Shown here in pieces: positions 25,287-34,738 of a stretch of DNA of 64,000 nucleotides (positions are counted from its first letter, which is position 1; each line of letters begins with the position of its first letter). Source of the DNA: CAVPMW01 sp963706515 (lineage in GTDB: Bacteria > Chloroflexota > Anaerolineae > Anaerolineales > UBA4823); contig CAVPMW010000017.1 in the NCBI GenBank assembly GCA_963706515.1, forward strand, positions 62,001-126,000, given 5' to 3'. The notes under the pieces were generated by a model. That model was given only the letters and a program-made list of their open reading frames with translations. It had not been told where the DNA came from and made no database searches. The position numbers and the translations under genes are program-made.

Positions 25287-27650
25287 ATGAGAATGAAAAA
25301 CAATGTGCTCCGAATTAGCGTCTCGCTGCTCAGCCTGATCCTCACTTTTGGGATATTGGTCGGGCTGAGCTATACACGGCAGCCTCAGCTCCAGGCAGCT
25401 CCTGATAGTGTGCTTTTCTTAGTGCTGGTGGTCTTCACCTCGGTCGCCGGGGTCCCTGTGGGAGGCGGAACCGCCTCGCTGCTGCCCATGGCGATCGTTG
25501 CCAGCTACCTGACCCTGGGTCTCTTGCCGGCTGCCTGGATCGCTTTCTTGAGCCAGCTTCTGGCAGCCATTATCGAGCCGCAGATCCCCGGACCAGAAGT
25601 GCCAGCGCGGCCATCCGATCGGATCACATTTATCTCCCGATTTTCAACGAATGCTGCCCTGCAAACCATGAGCATCCTCATCGCGGGAACGCTTTATGAG
25701 AAGATCGGCGGGCAGGTACCGCTCATGGCTGTGGAGCTGCCGGATATCGTCCCCCTGCTGGCGTTGGGGATGACCTTCTTGCTGGTCAACTACGTCGGGG
25801 TCGGCTTATTCATTGCCAGCCGCGGCCGCACTCAGCTGGAGACGTATATCCGGGCGATTGACGGATTATTCGGGTACGAAGGCATCCCCTTGTTGTTCGC
25901 GCCACTGGTAGCTTTGGTCGCCACCCGCCTGGGAACCTGGGCTTTTCTCTCGCTCACTGTTGGGATTATGGCTGTCGCTGTGGTGGCGCGCAGTCTCGCT
26001 TATACCAGCCTGCGGCTGCAGAGGCGAGTAAGAGAGCTGGATGCTTTGCTGGAGGTAAGCCAGGCGTTGAGCGCGAGCCTGGATTTGAAAACAATTTTGC
26101 TGGCAATCCACGCCCAGATCGCTGAACTGATGCCTGCCGATTACTTCTACCTGGCGCTTTACAACCCTGCTTTGAATGAGGTTTCCTTCCCGCTCTACAT
26201 CGAAGATGGGAAAGAGATCCACCGGCAGGCACGGCGGGCAGGGAGGGGATTGACCGAATATATCCTGAAAACTGGGAAACCGCTGCTCAGCCTCGAGACC
26301 ACAGACGAGACGCGGCGCAAGCTGGGTCTGCAGCCGGCTACGTATCCAGCGCTTTCCTGGCTGGGGGTGCCGATCCTCTCTGGGCAAACCCCCATCGGAG
26401 TAATTGCCGTCCAGTCCTATCTCGACCAGCACCTCTACGACCTCAACCACCAAAAAGTTCTGGCGGCAGTGGCAGCCCAGGCTGGGATTGCGATCCAAAA
26501 CGCGCAGCTGTTCGCGCGGACAGATGAAGCGCTTGCCTTGCGCGTCCAGCAGCTCGATTCAATCCTGCGCGCAACCCAGGATGGCATCCTGTTCCTCGAC
26601 CAGCAGGGGAAGGTGCTGGCGGCGAACCGCGCCCTGGCGGGATTTTTGCACGTCGCGCAGCTGGAGCTGTTGGCGATGGAGCTGGTGACGCCACTGGGCA
26701 GCGATGGAGAACCGCTTTTTGGCTTGATCGGCTACCAGTGGGAAGAGCTGCAGCATGACCTTCAGCTCATTTTGCAGGGGGAGTGTGAGCCGCAAAAGGT
26801 CACCATCCACCTGGAAGGAATACCAGACCGCTACCTGGAGCGCACCCTGACCGGTGTGCGCGGAGAGTTTGGAGAGATTACTGGCTGGCTGTTCGTATTC
26901 CGTGACCGTACGGATGAAGTAAAGGCAGCCCGGATGCAGGAAGACCTGCAGCAGATGATCGTTCATGACCTGCGCGCGCCGCTGGGGATTATTCAGGGCG
27001 GGTTGGACATGGTGACCAGCATCCACCTGCGAGCAGGAAGCGAGCCCAAAAATATACTCCAGGAAAACGACCAGGTGGTCACCCTGTTAAAGAAAAGCAC
27101 CGGACGGATGGTGGGACTCGTCGACCAGCTCCTGGATATCCACAAGCTGGAAAGCGGTGAATTGGAGCTGAGCTGCCAGCCAGTAGCGGTGAAACCCTTC
27201 CTGGAGGAAGTTGCCGAGCCTTTCACCGCCTTGTTAAACGATGCGGAAATCCGGTTAGAAATAGAAATCGGACAGGACCTGCCCGAGCTGATGATCGATG
27301 TGCAGTACATGGCGCGGGTGATAAGCAATCTGCTGGATAATGCCGTAAAATTTACTCCCGACCGCGGCTGCATCCAGCTCGGCGCGGTAGCTGAACCGGA
27401 TGGGGTCAGACCTCAGATCTGCATCTCATTACACGATACAGGTACAGGCATCCCGCCGGAGGTGAAGCCTTTCTTATTCCAGAAATATCGCCAGGCTAAA
27501 ATCCAGCAGGGCAGGCGCTCTGGTACCGGACTGGGGTTGTACTTCTGCAAGCTGGTAGTGGAAGCTCATGGGGGTAAGATCTGGGCAGACAGCGCCCCGG
27601 GACTGGGAAGCACCCTCTTCGTTTTACTTCCGGGTGCATCCTCAAAATGA
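25287..27650 (+). CDS. Membrane sensor histidine kinase with GAF and PAS domains
   Basis: The protein has 787 residues from ATG 25287. The N-terminal 250 residues are a MASE1-like membrane region with about seven helices. A GAF domain (about 265-420, LLEVSQALSASLDLKTILL ...) and a PAS domain (about 430-545, LDSILRATQDGILFLDQQGK) follow. HisKA has the phospho-acceptor His in MIVHDLRAPLGII, and the HATPase_c domain has VISNLLDNAVKFTP (N box), HDTGTGIPPEV (G1) and GTGLGLYFCKLVV (G2). All catalytic elements are intact. No response regulator is adjacent. It lies inside the membrane-protein cluster and overlaps the next gene by 4 nt, so its signal may concern envelope glycans. Confidence 0.93.
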   Translation: MRMKNNVLRISVSLLSLILTFGILVGLSYTRQPQLQAAPDSVLFLVLVVFTSVAGVPVGGGTASLLPMAIVASYLTLGLLPAAWIAFLSQLLAAIIEPQIPGPEVPARPSDRITFISRFSTNAALQTMSILIAGTLYEKIGGQVPLMAVELPDIVPLLALGMTFLLVNYVGVGLFIASRGRTQLETYIRAIDGLFGYEGIPLLFAPLVALVATRLGTWAFLSLTVGIMAVAVVARSLAYTSLRLQRRVRELDALLEVSQALSASLDLKTILLAIHAQIAELMPADYFYLALYNPALNEVSFPLYIEDGKEIHRQARRAGRGLTEYILKTGKPLLSLETTDETRRKLGLQPATYPALSWLGVPILSGQTPIGVIAVQSYLDQHLYDLNHQKVLAAVAAQAGIAIQNAQLFARTDEALALRVQQLDSILRATQDGILFLDQQGKVLAANRALAGFLHVAQLELLAMELVTPLGSDGEPLFGLIGYQWEELQHDLQLILQGECEPQKVTIHLEGIPDRYLERTLTGVRGEFGEITGWLFVFRDRTDEVKAARMQEDLQQMIVHDLRAPLGIIQGGLDMVTSIHLRAGSEPKNILQENDQVVTLLKKSTGRMVGLVDQLLDIHKLESGELELSCQPVAVKPFLEEVAEPFTALLNDAEIRLEIEIGQDLPELMIDVQYMARVISNLLDNAVKFTPDRGCIQLGAVAEPDGVRPQICISLHDTGTGIPPEVKPFLFQKYRQAKIQQGRRSGTGLGLYFCKLVVEAHGGKIWADSAPGLGSTLFVLLPGASSK

Positions 27651-30077
27651 AAACACAGCGCCATAACTGGGGACTGCCTTATCTGCCGGTTATCCTGGCT
27701 CCGCTGATATTGCTGGCGCCGGTATATCTGAGCGGGGGAGCCTTATTCTGGGGGACACCCTCGCTGCAGTTCGTCGCCTGGCAGTCCTGGGCATGGAAGA
27801 CTCTGCTTACGGGTCACCTGCCGCTGTGGAACCCGCTCCTGGGGATGGGAGCTCCTCTGCTGGCGAACTATCAGTCAGCGCTGTTCTACCCGCCCAACTG
27901 GATCTCGCTCGGGTTATACATCGCGGGAGGAGTTCCAAGCATGGCCTGGGGGCAGTCCCTGCTGCTTGCCTTCCACCTGATCCTGGCAGGATTGGGAGCA
28001 GCGGTTCTCGCCCGGGCGCTTGGCTTGAGCGCTCTCGGGCAGACGGTCTGCGGGTTGGCATTTGGGATGTGCGGCTACCTGGTTGCCCGCGGGGGATTCG
28101 CATCCATGGTGGACGCCGCAGCCTGGCTCCCCTGGATCCTATGGGCAGCGTTAAAGGTCAGCCGGCCAGGGATTGCCTGGAAACCGCTCCTCCTGCTTGG
28201 ACTGCTGATTGGGCTGCAGCTCCTGGCGGGACATGCTCAGGTTGGATGGTATACCTGGCTGCTAACCCTGACCTGGGTAGGTTATTGGAGCTGGCACGGA
28301 TCAATCCGTGCAGAGTCCGGCGCAAGCACCCACAGAAGATCGATCTGGCGCGCGTTGCTCGCCGGGTGGGGGAAGCTGGCTCTTGCCCTCCTGATCGGGT
28401 GCTGCCTGGCAGCGATCCAGCTCCTGCCGACCGCGGAATATCTTCTCCAATCCCAACGCGCCGCCGAAGTGGACTTCGAGATGGGGATGACCTACTCCTT
28501 CTGGCCCTGGCGTCTGCTCACTCTGCCAGCTCCGGACCTGTTCGGCAGTCCGGTACAGGGGAATTATTGGGGTTATGGCAATTTCTGGGAGGACGCCTTA
28601 TATATTGGCGTGCTGCCATTTTTGCTGGCGATCGCGGCGGTATCTCAGGCGCTGCGCAGGAAGAATAAATTGGGCGATAGACGCTCACTCGTATTACTTC
28701 TCCTGGGACTGAGCGTGGTGACGGTCGTCCTCGCTCTGGGCAAGAACACCCCGGTATTCCCCTGGCTGTACCGCCATGTTGTTCACCTTTAATATGTTCC
28801 AGGCGCCAGCGCGCTACCTGATCTGGCTCGAGATGGCCCTGGCTCTGCTGGCTGGGATTGGGGCGCTCGGCTGGCACAGACCCCATGGGCGGGCGCTGTA
28901 TTGGACGCGCCTGGGGACAGCTGGCGCGGTGGCTATTTCTCTGGGAGCCGGGCTGGCCTGGTACCTGATGAGCCGGGCTCATTTACTTCCGGAGATTGCC
29001 TTATCCTTCATCCGGGCGACAGCTATGCTGGGTTTCTGGTGCCTGCTGGCAGGCGCGCTCAGTCTCACCGCGCCGCCTGAGCCTTCGAACGGGGAACCGG
29101 GCGATCAGGCTCCAGCAGGACGTTCTCCAGGTAAGGCTGTATATGCCTGGAGCTGGGCAGTCGCGCTGGTGATCATGCTCAACCTGTTAGTGGCTGGCTG
29201 GGGGCTCAACCCGAAGGTAAGCCTGGATTTTTACCGCCAGGCCAGCCCAACCGCGGCGGAAGTGCGCCAGATGGCAGGCGAAGGCCGCCTCTACCTGCCC
29301 GCGGCGGATGAGGAGAGCTTGAAATTCAAGCGCTTTTTTCGTTTCAAAACATTCGACCCCGGTGAGGACTGGCTCAACCTGCGCGCGGTTTTGCTTCCCA
29401 ACCTGACGCTGCTCGACGGCTTGAGCTCGGCAAATAACTTCGACCCGCTGCTGCCGGGTCGCTACGCACGCTGGATGGCAGCCCTGAAAGAGGCGCCGCC
29501 TGCGCAGCTTGAGCAATTATTGAACCTGATGGGGGTCAGTGCGGTAGAAAGAGAGGACTCGAGCTACCCATATCAGGTCGCCTTCCAATCTGCAGCTGCG
29601 GGTCAGCCGGGAAGTGCAGCCCAGTCTGCGGCAGACCGCTTGCGCTGGATCCCCTGCGCACTGCCGGCTGCCAGCGGGGAAGCTGCCTGGGAGCAAATAT
29701 GGGACAAGAGTGTCGATTTTCAGCAGCAGGTAATCCTGGAGAACGCCGGCAGGCAGCCTGCAGCAGCTTGCGACCCTCAGGCACGAGGCAATGTCGAGCT
29801 TCAGGAGAGCAGCCCAAATGAGATGCGCATCCACACCCAGGCAGACCAGCCCGGCTGGATCGTGATTGCCGATACCTGGTACCCGGGCTGGCAGGCGTGG
29901 GTGGATGGCAGGCGAGCGCCCCTATTGAGAGCGGATTATTTGTTCCGCGGCGTGCCGGTAGATGCCGGGGAGCACGAGCTGCGGCTGGTTTACCAGCCTG
30001 TCTCTTTCTGGCTGGGGGCGGCAATTACCCTGATCACGGCGGTCCTCGCCGGTTGGGTATTGCTGCGAAATCGATGA
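27647..30077 (+). CDS. YfhO-family membrane protein (one frameshift)
   Basis: Reads as one protein of about 810 codons once a single frame change near 28775 is allowed. The first part (27647 to about 28775) has the YfhO pattern: WQSWAWKTLLTGHLPLWNP, MGAPLLANYQSALFYPPNW and LLPTAEYLLQSQRAAEVDF. It breaks at FPWLYRHV. The second frame picks up with FTFNMFQAPARYLIWLEMAL and ends with the soluble domain (ADTWYPGWQAWVDGRRAPL) and a last helix. The AQAPARYL-type loop and the YPGW motif match the YfhO-like gene at 21384, so the cluster has two YfhO-like members. The start overlaps the histidine kinase stop by 4 nt. Confidence 0.82.
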
Positions 30078-31210
30078 GCGCATCCAATCCGGCGGGCAAG
30101 CCCCTGCATTTACCGGCTGCTGTAGGGCGCACGGTCAACCCGGTCACGGTGACTTTGCTCTGCTTATTGCTTCTGGTGCTGGCGGTGATTGCCGGCTCCG
30201 GCGGGGACCCGCTGGCGTTAGCTCGCCTGGGAACCCGCTTCAGCCTGGGAGACCCGAACGGCAGCGAAGGCTACGACGGGCAGTTCACATACTATATTGC
30301 CCGCAATCCAGCCCCCAGCCAGGTGGCAGCCTTGCTGGACGTGCCAGCCTATCGCTACCAGCGCATCCTGCTGCCCCTCCTGGCCCGGGCAGCTTCCTTC
30401 GGCCGCATCCCTGCCCTGCCCTGGACGATCCCACTGCTGCTCATCCTGGCCCAGGCTGCTGGTACCTGGTGCGTCGCCGAGCTGCTTCACGGGTGGGGTG
30501 TCAGCCGCTGGTACGCTTTAGTTTATGGATTATGGGCAGGTTTTACCCTGGCAGTCCGCCTGGACCTGCCCGAACCGCTGGCGTATGCCCTGGTGGTAGG
30601 AGCGATCCTGGCAGGGCAGCGCAGGCGACCTGCTTTGAGCTGGGTACTGTACGGGCTGGCATTGTTTGCCCGGGAGGCGACTATTCCATTTATCCTGGCG
30701 CAAGGTCTATCCGACCTGCTGCAGCGTCGCTGGGGAAAGGCGCTGGGCTTAGGCCTGGTGGCAGTGCTGCCTTATGCCCTCTTCCAGGGCTGGCTGTGGC
30801 AGGTATTCGGAAGCCCAGGGCTTGCCTCCGGCGGGGCAATGGCTACCCCCTTCGAGCTCATCCCATTCATGGGACTCCTGCGAATCGGGCAGTACAGCCT
30901 GGCTTACCTGGGAGCAATGCTGGTCGTTTTTGGCCCGGCGATCATCCTGCCCGCGCTGTGGGGCATCTGGCAGTCGCTTAAAAAATGGCTATCCGGAGAT
31001 GGGAATGCCCTCGTTTTGGGATTGCTGTTCAACGCGTGCCTGGTCCTGTTTCTGCCTTTCTCGACCTTCCGTGAGACCGGTGGGTTAATCCGCTTCGCCT
31101 GTGGGCTGGTGACTTCATTCCTTCTGTTTGCCGGCTATTACCGCATGAAGAGACCATTGAATTATTCAATCTTCTGGCTAATTTTCAACGTATTTCTGTT
31201 AAAATCCTGA
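30074..31210 (+). CDS. Polytopic membrane protein with YDGQ motif (putative GT-C-like)
   Basis: The protein has 378 residues and about nine membrane helices. ATG 30074 overlaps the previous stop as ATGA. A motif common to a family of Chloroflexota membrane proteins follows the first helix: SEGYDGQFTYYIARNP and then YRYQRILLPLLARAASF. The acidic residues of EGYDGQ lie in the first outside loop, where GT-C enzymes keep their catalytic acid. No biochemical function is known to me for this family. Last gene of the 19.8-31.2 kb cluster. Confidence 0.75.
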   Translation: MSASNPAGKPLHLPAAVGRTVNPVTVTLLCLLLLVLAVIAGSGGDPLALARLGTRFSLGDPNGSEGYDGQFTYYIARNPAPSQVAALLDVPAYRYQRILLPLLARAASFGRIPALPWTIPLLLILAQAAGTWCVAELLHGWGVSRWYALVYGLWAGFTLAVRLDLPEPLAYALVVGAILAGQRRRPALSWVLYGLALFAREATIPFILAQGLSDLLQRRWGKALGLGLVAVLPYALFQGWLWQVFGSPGLASGGAMATPFELIPFMGLLRIGQYSLAYLGAMLVVFGPAIILPALWGIWQSLKKWLSGDGNALVLGLLFNACLVLFLPFSTFRETGGLIRFACGLVTSFLLFAGYYRMKRPLNYSIFWLIFNVFLLKS

Positions 31211-31261
31211 ACGGGCGTTTGGGGAGTGCCCTGATATCTCTGAACTGTACTGGAGCGTGAT

Positions 31262-32248
31262 ATGTCTGATATCCAGAATTTTTCTGACCGGGTCAGCGCA
31301 AACATTGAAACAGTTATCGTTGGGAAACACGAAACCGTTGAGCTGACAATCGTCGGACTGCTCTGCCAGGGGCACCTGCTGATTGAAGATGTGCCTGGCG
31401 TGGGAAAGACGATGCTGGCGCGCAGCCTGGCGCGCTCCTTGGGCTGTACCTTCAGCCGCATCCAGTTCACCCCGGATATGCTGCCCAGCGACGTGACCGG
31501 CGTCTCGATTTTCAACCAGGTCACCCGCGAGTTCGAGTTCCGTCCGGGTCCGGTGATGGCACAGGTGGTTCTGGCGGATGAGATCAACCGGGCAACGCCC
31601 AAGACCCAGGCGGCGTTGCTGGAGGCAATGGAAGAGCGCCAGGTGACGGTGGATGGAGTCACCCATCCGCTGCCGCGCCCGTTCATGGTGCTGGCGACCC
31701 AGAACCCAATCGAGTACGAAGGCACCTTCCCGCTGCCGGAAGCCCAGGTAGACCGCTTCTTGATGCGGGTGCGCCTGGGCTACCCATCTACCGATGATGA
31801 GATCGATATCCTCGACCGCCAGCAGTTCAACCACCCGTTCGAAAAGCTGGAGAAGATCGTTTCGGTTGAAGAGCTGCTGAGCGTCCAGGAGCAAGTCAAG
31901 GATATTTTCGTTTCACCCGCTTTGAAGCGCTACATCGTCGATCTATCCAACCAGACCCGCCAGCACGCGGAAGTTTACCTGGGAGCCAGCCCGCGCGGCA
32001 GCCTGGCGTTATTCCGCACCTCTCAGGCGCGGGCTGCGCTGCTGGGCAGGGATTACGTGCTGCCGGATGACATCAAGGAGCTGGCGATCCCGACGCTCGC
32101 CCACCGCGTAATCCTGGGACCGGGCGCTCGCCTGCGCGATCTGACCGCGGAGCAAGTCGTCGATGAAATTCTGCACAGCGTTCCCGTTCCAGGGGGAGAC
32201 CCAATGATCGAAGCTCGCGCCAGAAACGTAGCCGCTCCGACCCATTGA
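31262..32248 (+). CDS. MoxR-family AAA+ ATPase (copy 1)
   Basis: The protein has 328 residues. It has Walker A EDVPGVGKTMLARSLA (about residues 43-58), Walker B VLADEINRATPKTQAALLEA, sensor 1 ATQNPIEYEGTFPLPEAQ and sensor 2 LGASPRGSLALFRTSQARA, with an Arg finger region VDRFLMRV. MoxR ATPases act as chaperones that activate or assemble protein complexes, usually together with VWA or DUF58 proteins. The DUF58 gene follows 1 nt later. A second MoxR-DUF58 pair is at 37.9-40.1 kb. Confidence 0.95.
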   Translation: MSDIQNFSDRVSANIETVIVGKHETVELTIVGLLCQGHLLIEDVPGVGKTMLARSLARSLGCTFSRIQFTPDMLPSDVTGVSIFNQVTREFEFRPGPVMAQVVLADEINRATPKTQAALLEAMEERQVTVDGVTHPLPRPFMVLATQNPIEYEGTFPLPEAQVDRFLMRVRLGYPSTDDEIDILDRQQFNHPFEKLEKIVSVEELLSVQEQVKDIFVSPALKRYIVDLSNQTRQHAEVYLGASPRGSLALFRTSQARAALLGRDYVLPDDIKELAIPTLAHRVILGPGARLRDLTAEQVVDEILHSVPVPGGDPMIEARARNVAAPTH

Positions 32249-32249
32249 T

Positions 32250-33524
32250 ATGGTATTTGCTCAGCGGCTGGTAATCATCCTCCTGGTGATCAGCGTTCTG
32301 GCAGGGATTATGACTGCCCAGCCGCTGTATTATCGTTTGGCTTACTTGTGGGCTTTCTTGATCGCCGGAAGCTGGCTGATGGCGCGCCTTTCCTTGCGGG
32401 GCGTGCGCCTGATCCGCACCACGCGGACCTTGCGCTCGCAGGTAGGGCAGGTATTTGAAGAGCGCTACGAAATCCAAAACCCAGGCAGGCTGCCAAGGCT
32501 GTGGATCGAGGTGCACGACGAATCGCCGCTGCCCTTCTCGCGCGGCTCGCACGTGCTCAGCCTGGTCGGCGGGCGGGAGAGCCGCACTTACCTGGCGCGC
32601 ACCCGGCTGAGCGAACGGGGGATCTTTCCGCTCGGTCCGACCCAGCTGCACTCCGGGGATATATTCGGCCTGTTCCCGGCTTCGCGCAGCTACCCCAGTG
32701 AAAATTCTCTGCTGGTGTACCCGATGCTGTTCGGAGTGCGTTATTTCCCCGGTCCGGCAGGCTTGCTGCCCGGCGGTGAAGCCTTGCGCCGCCGGACCCC
32801 GCAAATCACCTCGAATGCCTCCGGAGTGCGCGAGTACGCGCCGGGCGATCCACTCAACCGCATCCATTGGTTGAGCACCGCCCGCCGCAACCGCCTGATC
32901 GTCAAGGAGTTCGAGCTGGACCCTCTGGCAGAGGTCTGGTTTGTCGTGGATGCTTTCCGAACAGCGCACATTGCGCAGCCGGTACCGGAGGACGAGGCCA
33001 AAGTCCAGGATATCTGGCGCCCGAAAACGCCATACAAGCTGCCTCCATCGACCATCGAGTATGCCGCCAGCACCGCCGGGTCGCTGGCGAGATATTACCT
33101 CGAGAGGGCGCGCACCGTCGGCATGGTCACTTCGGGAAATCCGGTGCGGGTGCTGCCGGCAGACCGCGATGCGAGGCAGCTCAACAAAGTATTGGAGGCC
33201 CTGGCGATCATCCGGCCGGATGGGAGCACGCCCCTGCAGGGAGTCATCGAAGCGCAGATGCGCTACCTTCCGCGGGGGAGTACGGTCGTACTGATCACCC
33301 CCAGCGCATCGCAAGGTGTAGTGACGTCTGCCGATTTCCTGCTCAGGCGGGGTATGCGCCCGGTGGTAGTAGCCATTGACTCCGCCAGCTTCGGCGGGCA
33401 CTTTGACAACGCTGAAGTGATCGCCAACCTGCAGATGCTGGGGATCCCGGTGGTAAAGCTGGTTAAGGATGACGATCTCGGTGAGGTCTTATCTACTGCC
33501 AGCCAGGCTCATTTGCTGGGATGA
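32250..33524 (+). CDS. DUF58 (VWA-like) membrane-anchored protein (copy 1)
   Basis: The protein has 424 residues with two N-terminal hydrophobic helices (residues 5-45). The DUF58 core is seen in GDPLNRIHWLSTARRNRLIVKEFE (residues 195-218), a VWA-fold segment with a degenerate metal site. It has an immunoglobulin-like stretch before it (VGQVFEERYEIQNPGRLPRL). DUF58 proteins are the usual partners of MoxR ATPases in building or regulating envelope complexes. Translationally linked to the MoxR gene, starting 1 nt after its stop. Confidence 0.92.
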   Translation: MVFAQRLVIILLVISVLAGIMTAQPLYYRLAYLWAFLIAGSWLMARLSLRGVRLIRTTRTLRSQVGQVFEERYEIQNPGRLPRLWIEVHDESPLPFSRGSHVLSLVGGRESRTYLARTRLSERGIFPLGPTQLHSGDIFGLFPASRSYPSENSLLVYPMLFGVRYFPGPAGLLPGGEALRRRTPQITSNASGVREYAPGDPLNRIHWLSTARRNRLIVKEFELDPLAEVWFVVDAFRTAHIAQPVPEDEAKVQDIWRPKTPYKLPPSTIEYAASTAGSLARYYLERARTVGMVTSGNPVRVLPADRDARQLNKVLEALAIIRPDGSTPLQGVIEAQMRYLPRGSTVVLITPSASQGVVTSADFLLRRGMRPVVVAIDSASFGGHFDNAEVIANLQMLGIPVVKLVKDDDLGEVLSTASQAHLLG

Positions 33525-33556
33525 TTTTCTGGCGGACAGATTAATTAAGTATCTAT

Positions 33557-33640
33557 CCGAAAATGGATGGGAGAACCGATTTTGTGGTGTGTGCGGCGAA
33601 GCCGCACACACCACAAAATCGGAACTCCTCGTATTTTCGG
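33557..33640. repeat. Long two-part hairpin element upstream of gmd
   Basis: The inner arms 33576-33597 and 33601-33622 are a perfect 22-bp stem with loop GAA. The outer arms CCGAAAAT (33557-33564) and ATTTTCGG (33633-33640) are also complementary, with an internal bulge. The outer 8 bp are identical to the ends of the hairpin core at 35966-36019. It occupies most of the 233-base gap between the DUF58 gene and gmd; the remaining bases carry only the gmd Shine-Dalgarno (GGAGG at 33744). Confidence 0.7.
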
Positions 33641-33757
33641 ACAGGTTCTAAATATATTTTCAGCGGTTTGCTCGTTTCACCGGATTCGAAGCAGGTTACA
33701 GCCAGCCACTATCGAGCTGCCAAGCCTGCATATTATCACTCTCGGAGGTTCAAAGTT

Positions 33758-34738
33758 ATGGCTACCCGTCGTGCATTGATCACCGGTATCACCGGTCAGG
33801 ACGGCTCTTATCTGGCGGAATACCTGCTGGAGCAAGGTTACGAAGTGATTGGCATGGTTCGCCGTTCAAGCACCGTCACCTTCGAGCGCATCCAGAGCAT
33901 CCAGGACCGGCTCACGATCGTTTCAGGCGACCTGCTCGACCAGGTCTCGCTGATCGACATTCTAAACCGCTACCGGCCGCACGAGGTGTACAACCTGGCA
34001 GCCCAATCTTTCGTGCAAACTTCCTGGGCGCAGCCGGTATTCACCGGAGAAGTAACCGGTTTGGGAGTGACCCGCATGCTGGACGCCATCCGCCTGGTCG
34101 ACGCGGACATCCGTTTTTACCAGGCCAGCACCAGCGAGATGTTCGGAAAGGTCCGTGAGTCGCCGCAAAAAGAGACCACAGCATTCTACCCGCGCAGCCC
34201 GTATGGGGTAGCCAAGGTGTACGGGCACTGGATCACGGTCAATTATCGCGAAAGCTACAATTTGTTTGCTGTTTCGGGCATCTGTTTCAACCACGAAAGT
34301 CCACGCCGGGGGCAGGAATTTGTCTCACGCAAGATTGCCCGGGGGGCGGCGCGTATTCATGCGGGGCTGGACCACGACCTGCACCTGGGCAATCTGGACG
34401 CGGCGCGCGACTGGGGTTACGCACCGGATTACGTGCGCGGCATGGTCCTGATGCTGCAGCAGGAGACCCCGGAAGATTTCGTGCTGGCTACCGAACAGAC
34501 CCACACGGTGGGTAGATTCTGCGAGCAGGCTTTTTCTACGGTGGGGCTGGACTATCGTGATTACGTCGTGCAGGACCCACAATTGGTCAGGCCTGCAGAG
34601 GTAGAAAGGCTGGTCGGCGATTCAAGCAAAGCTCACCAAAAGCTGGGCTGGAAAGCCCAGACCTCATTCGAAGAGCTGGTTAAGCTTATGGTCGAGGCGG
34701 AGCTTGAGACGCTCAAGACCGGAAAGTCTTCCGCATGA
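33758..34738 (+). CDS. gmd: GDP-mannose 4,6-dehydratase family protein
   Basis: The protein has 326 residues. Extended short-chain dehydrogenase: N-terminal NAD(P)-binding ALITGITGQDGSYLAEYLLE (residues 6-25), STSEMFGKV, catalytic YxxxK in YPRSPYGVAKVYGHW, and the Gmd-specific NHESPRRGQEFVSRKI. The enzyme converts GDP-D-mannose to GDP-4-keto-6-deoxymannose, the precursor of GDP-fucose, rhamnose or perosamine for surface glycans. A downstream reductase is not in the window. ATG 33758 has GGAGG 9 nt upstream. Its last 26 bases overlap the convergent aminotransferase gene. Confidence 0.9.
   Translation: MATRRALITGITGQDGSYLAEYLLEQGYEVIGMVRRSSTVTFERIQSIQDRLTIVSGDLLDQVSLIDILNRYRPHEVYNLAAQSFVQTSWAQPVFTGEVTGLGVTRMLDAIRLVDADIRFYQASTSEMFGKVRESPQKETTAFYPRSPYGVAKVYGHWITVNYRESYNLFAVSGICFNHESPRRGQEFVSRKIARGAARIHAGLDHDLHLGNLDAARDWGYAPDYVRGMVLMLQQETPEDFVLATEQTHTVGRFCEQAFSTVGLDYRDYVVQDPQLVRPAEVERLVGDSSKAHQKLGWKAQTSFEELVKLMVEAELETLKTGKSSA

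Noticed and set aside
32073..33401. 442-codon open frame on the minus strand over the MoxR/DUF58 pair
   Set aside because: Antisense to two well-conserved genes, with Arg/Gly/Ala-rich low-complexity translation and no domain.
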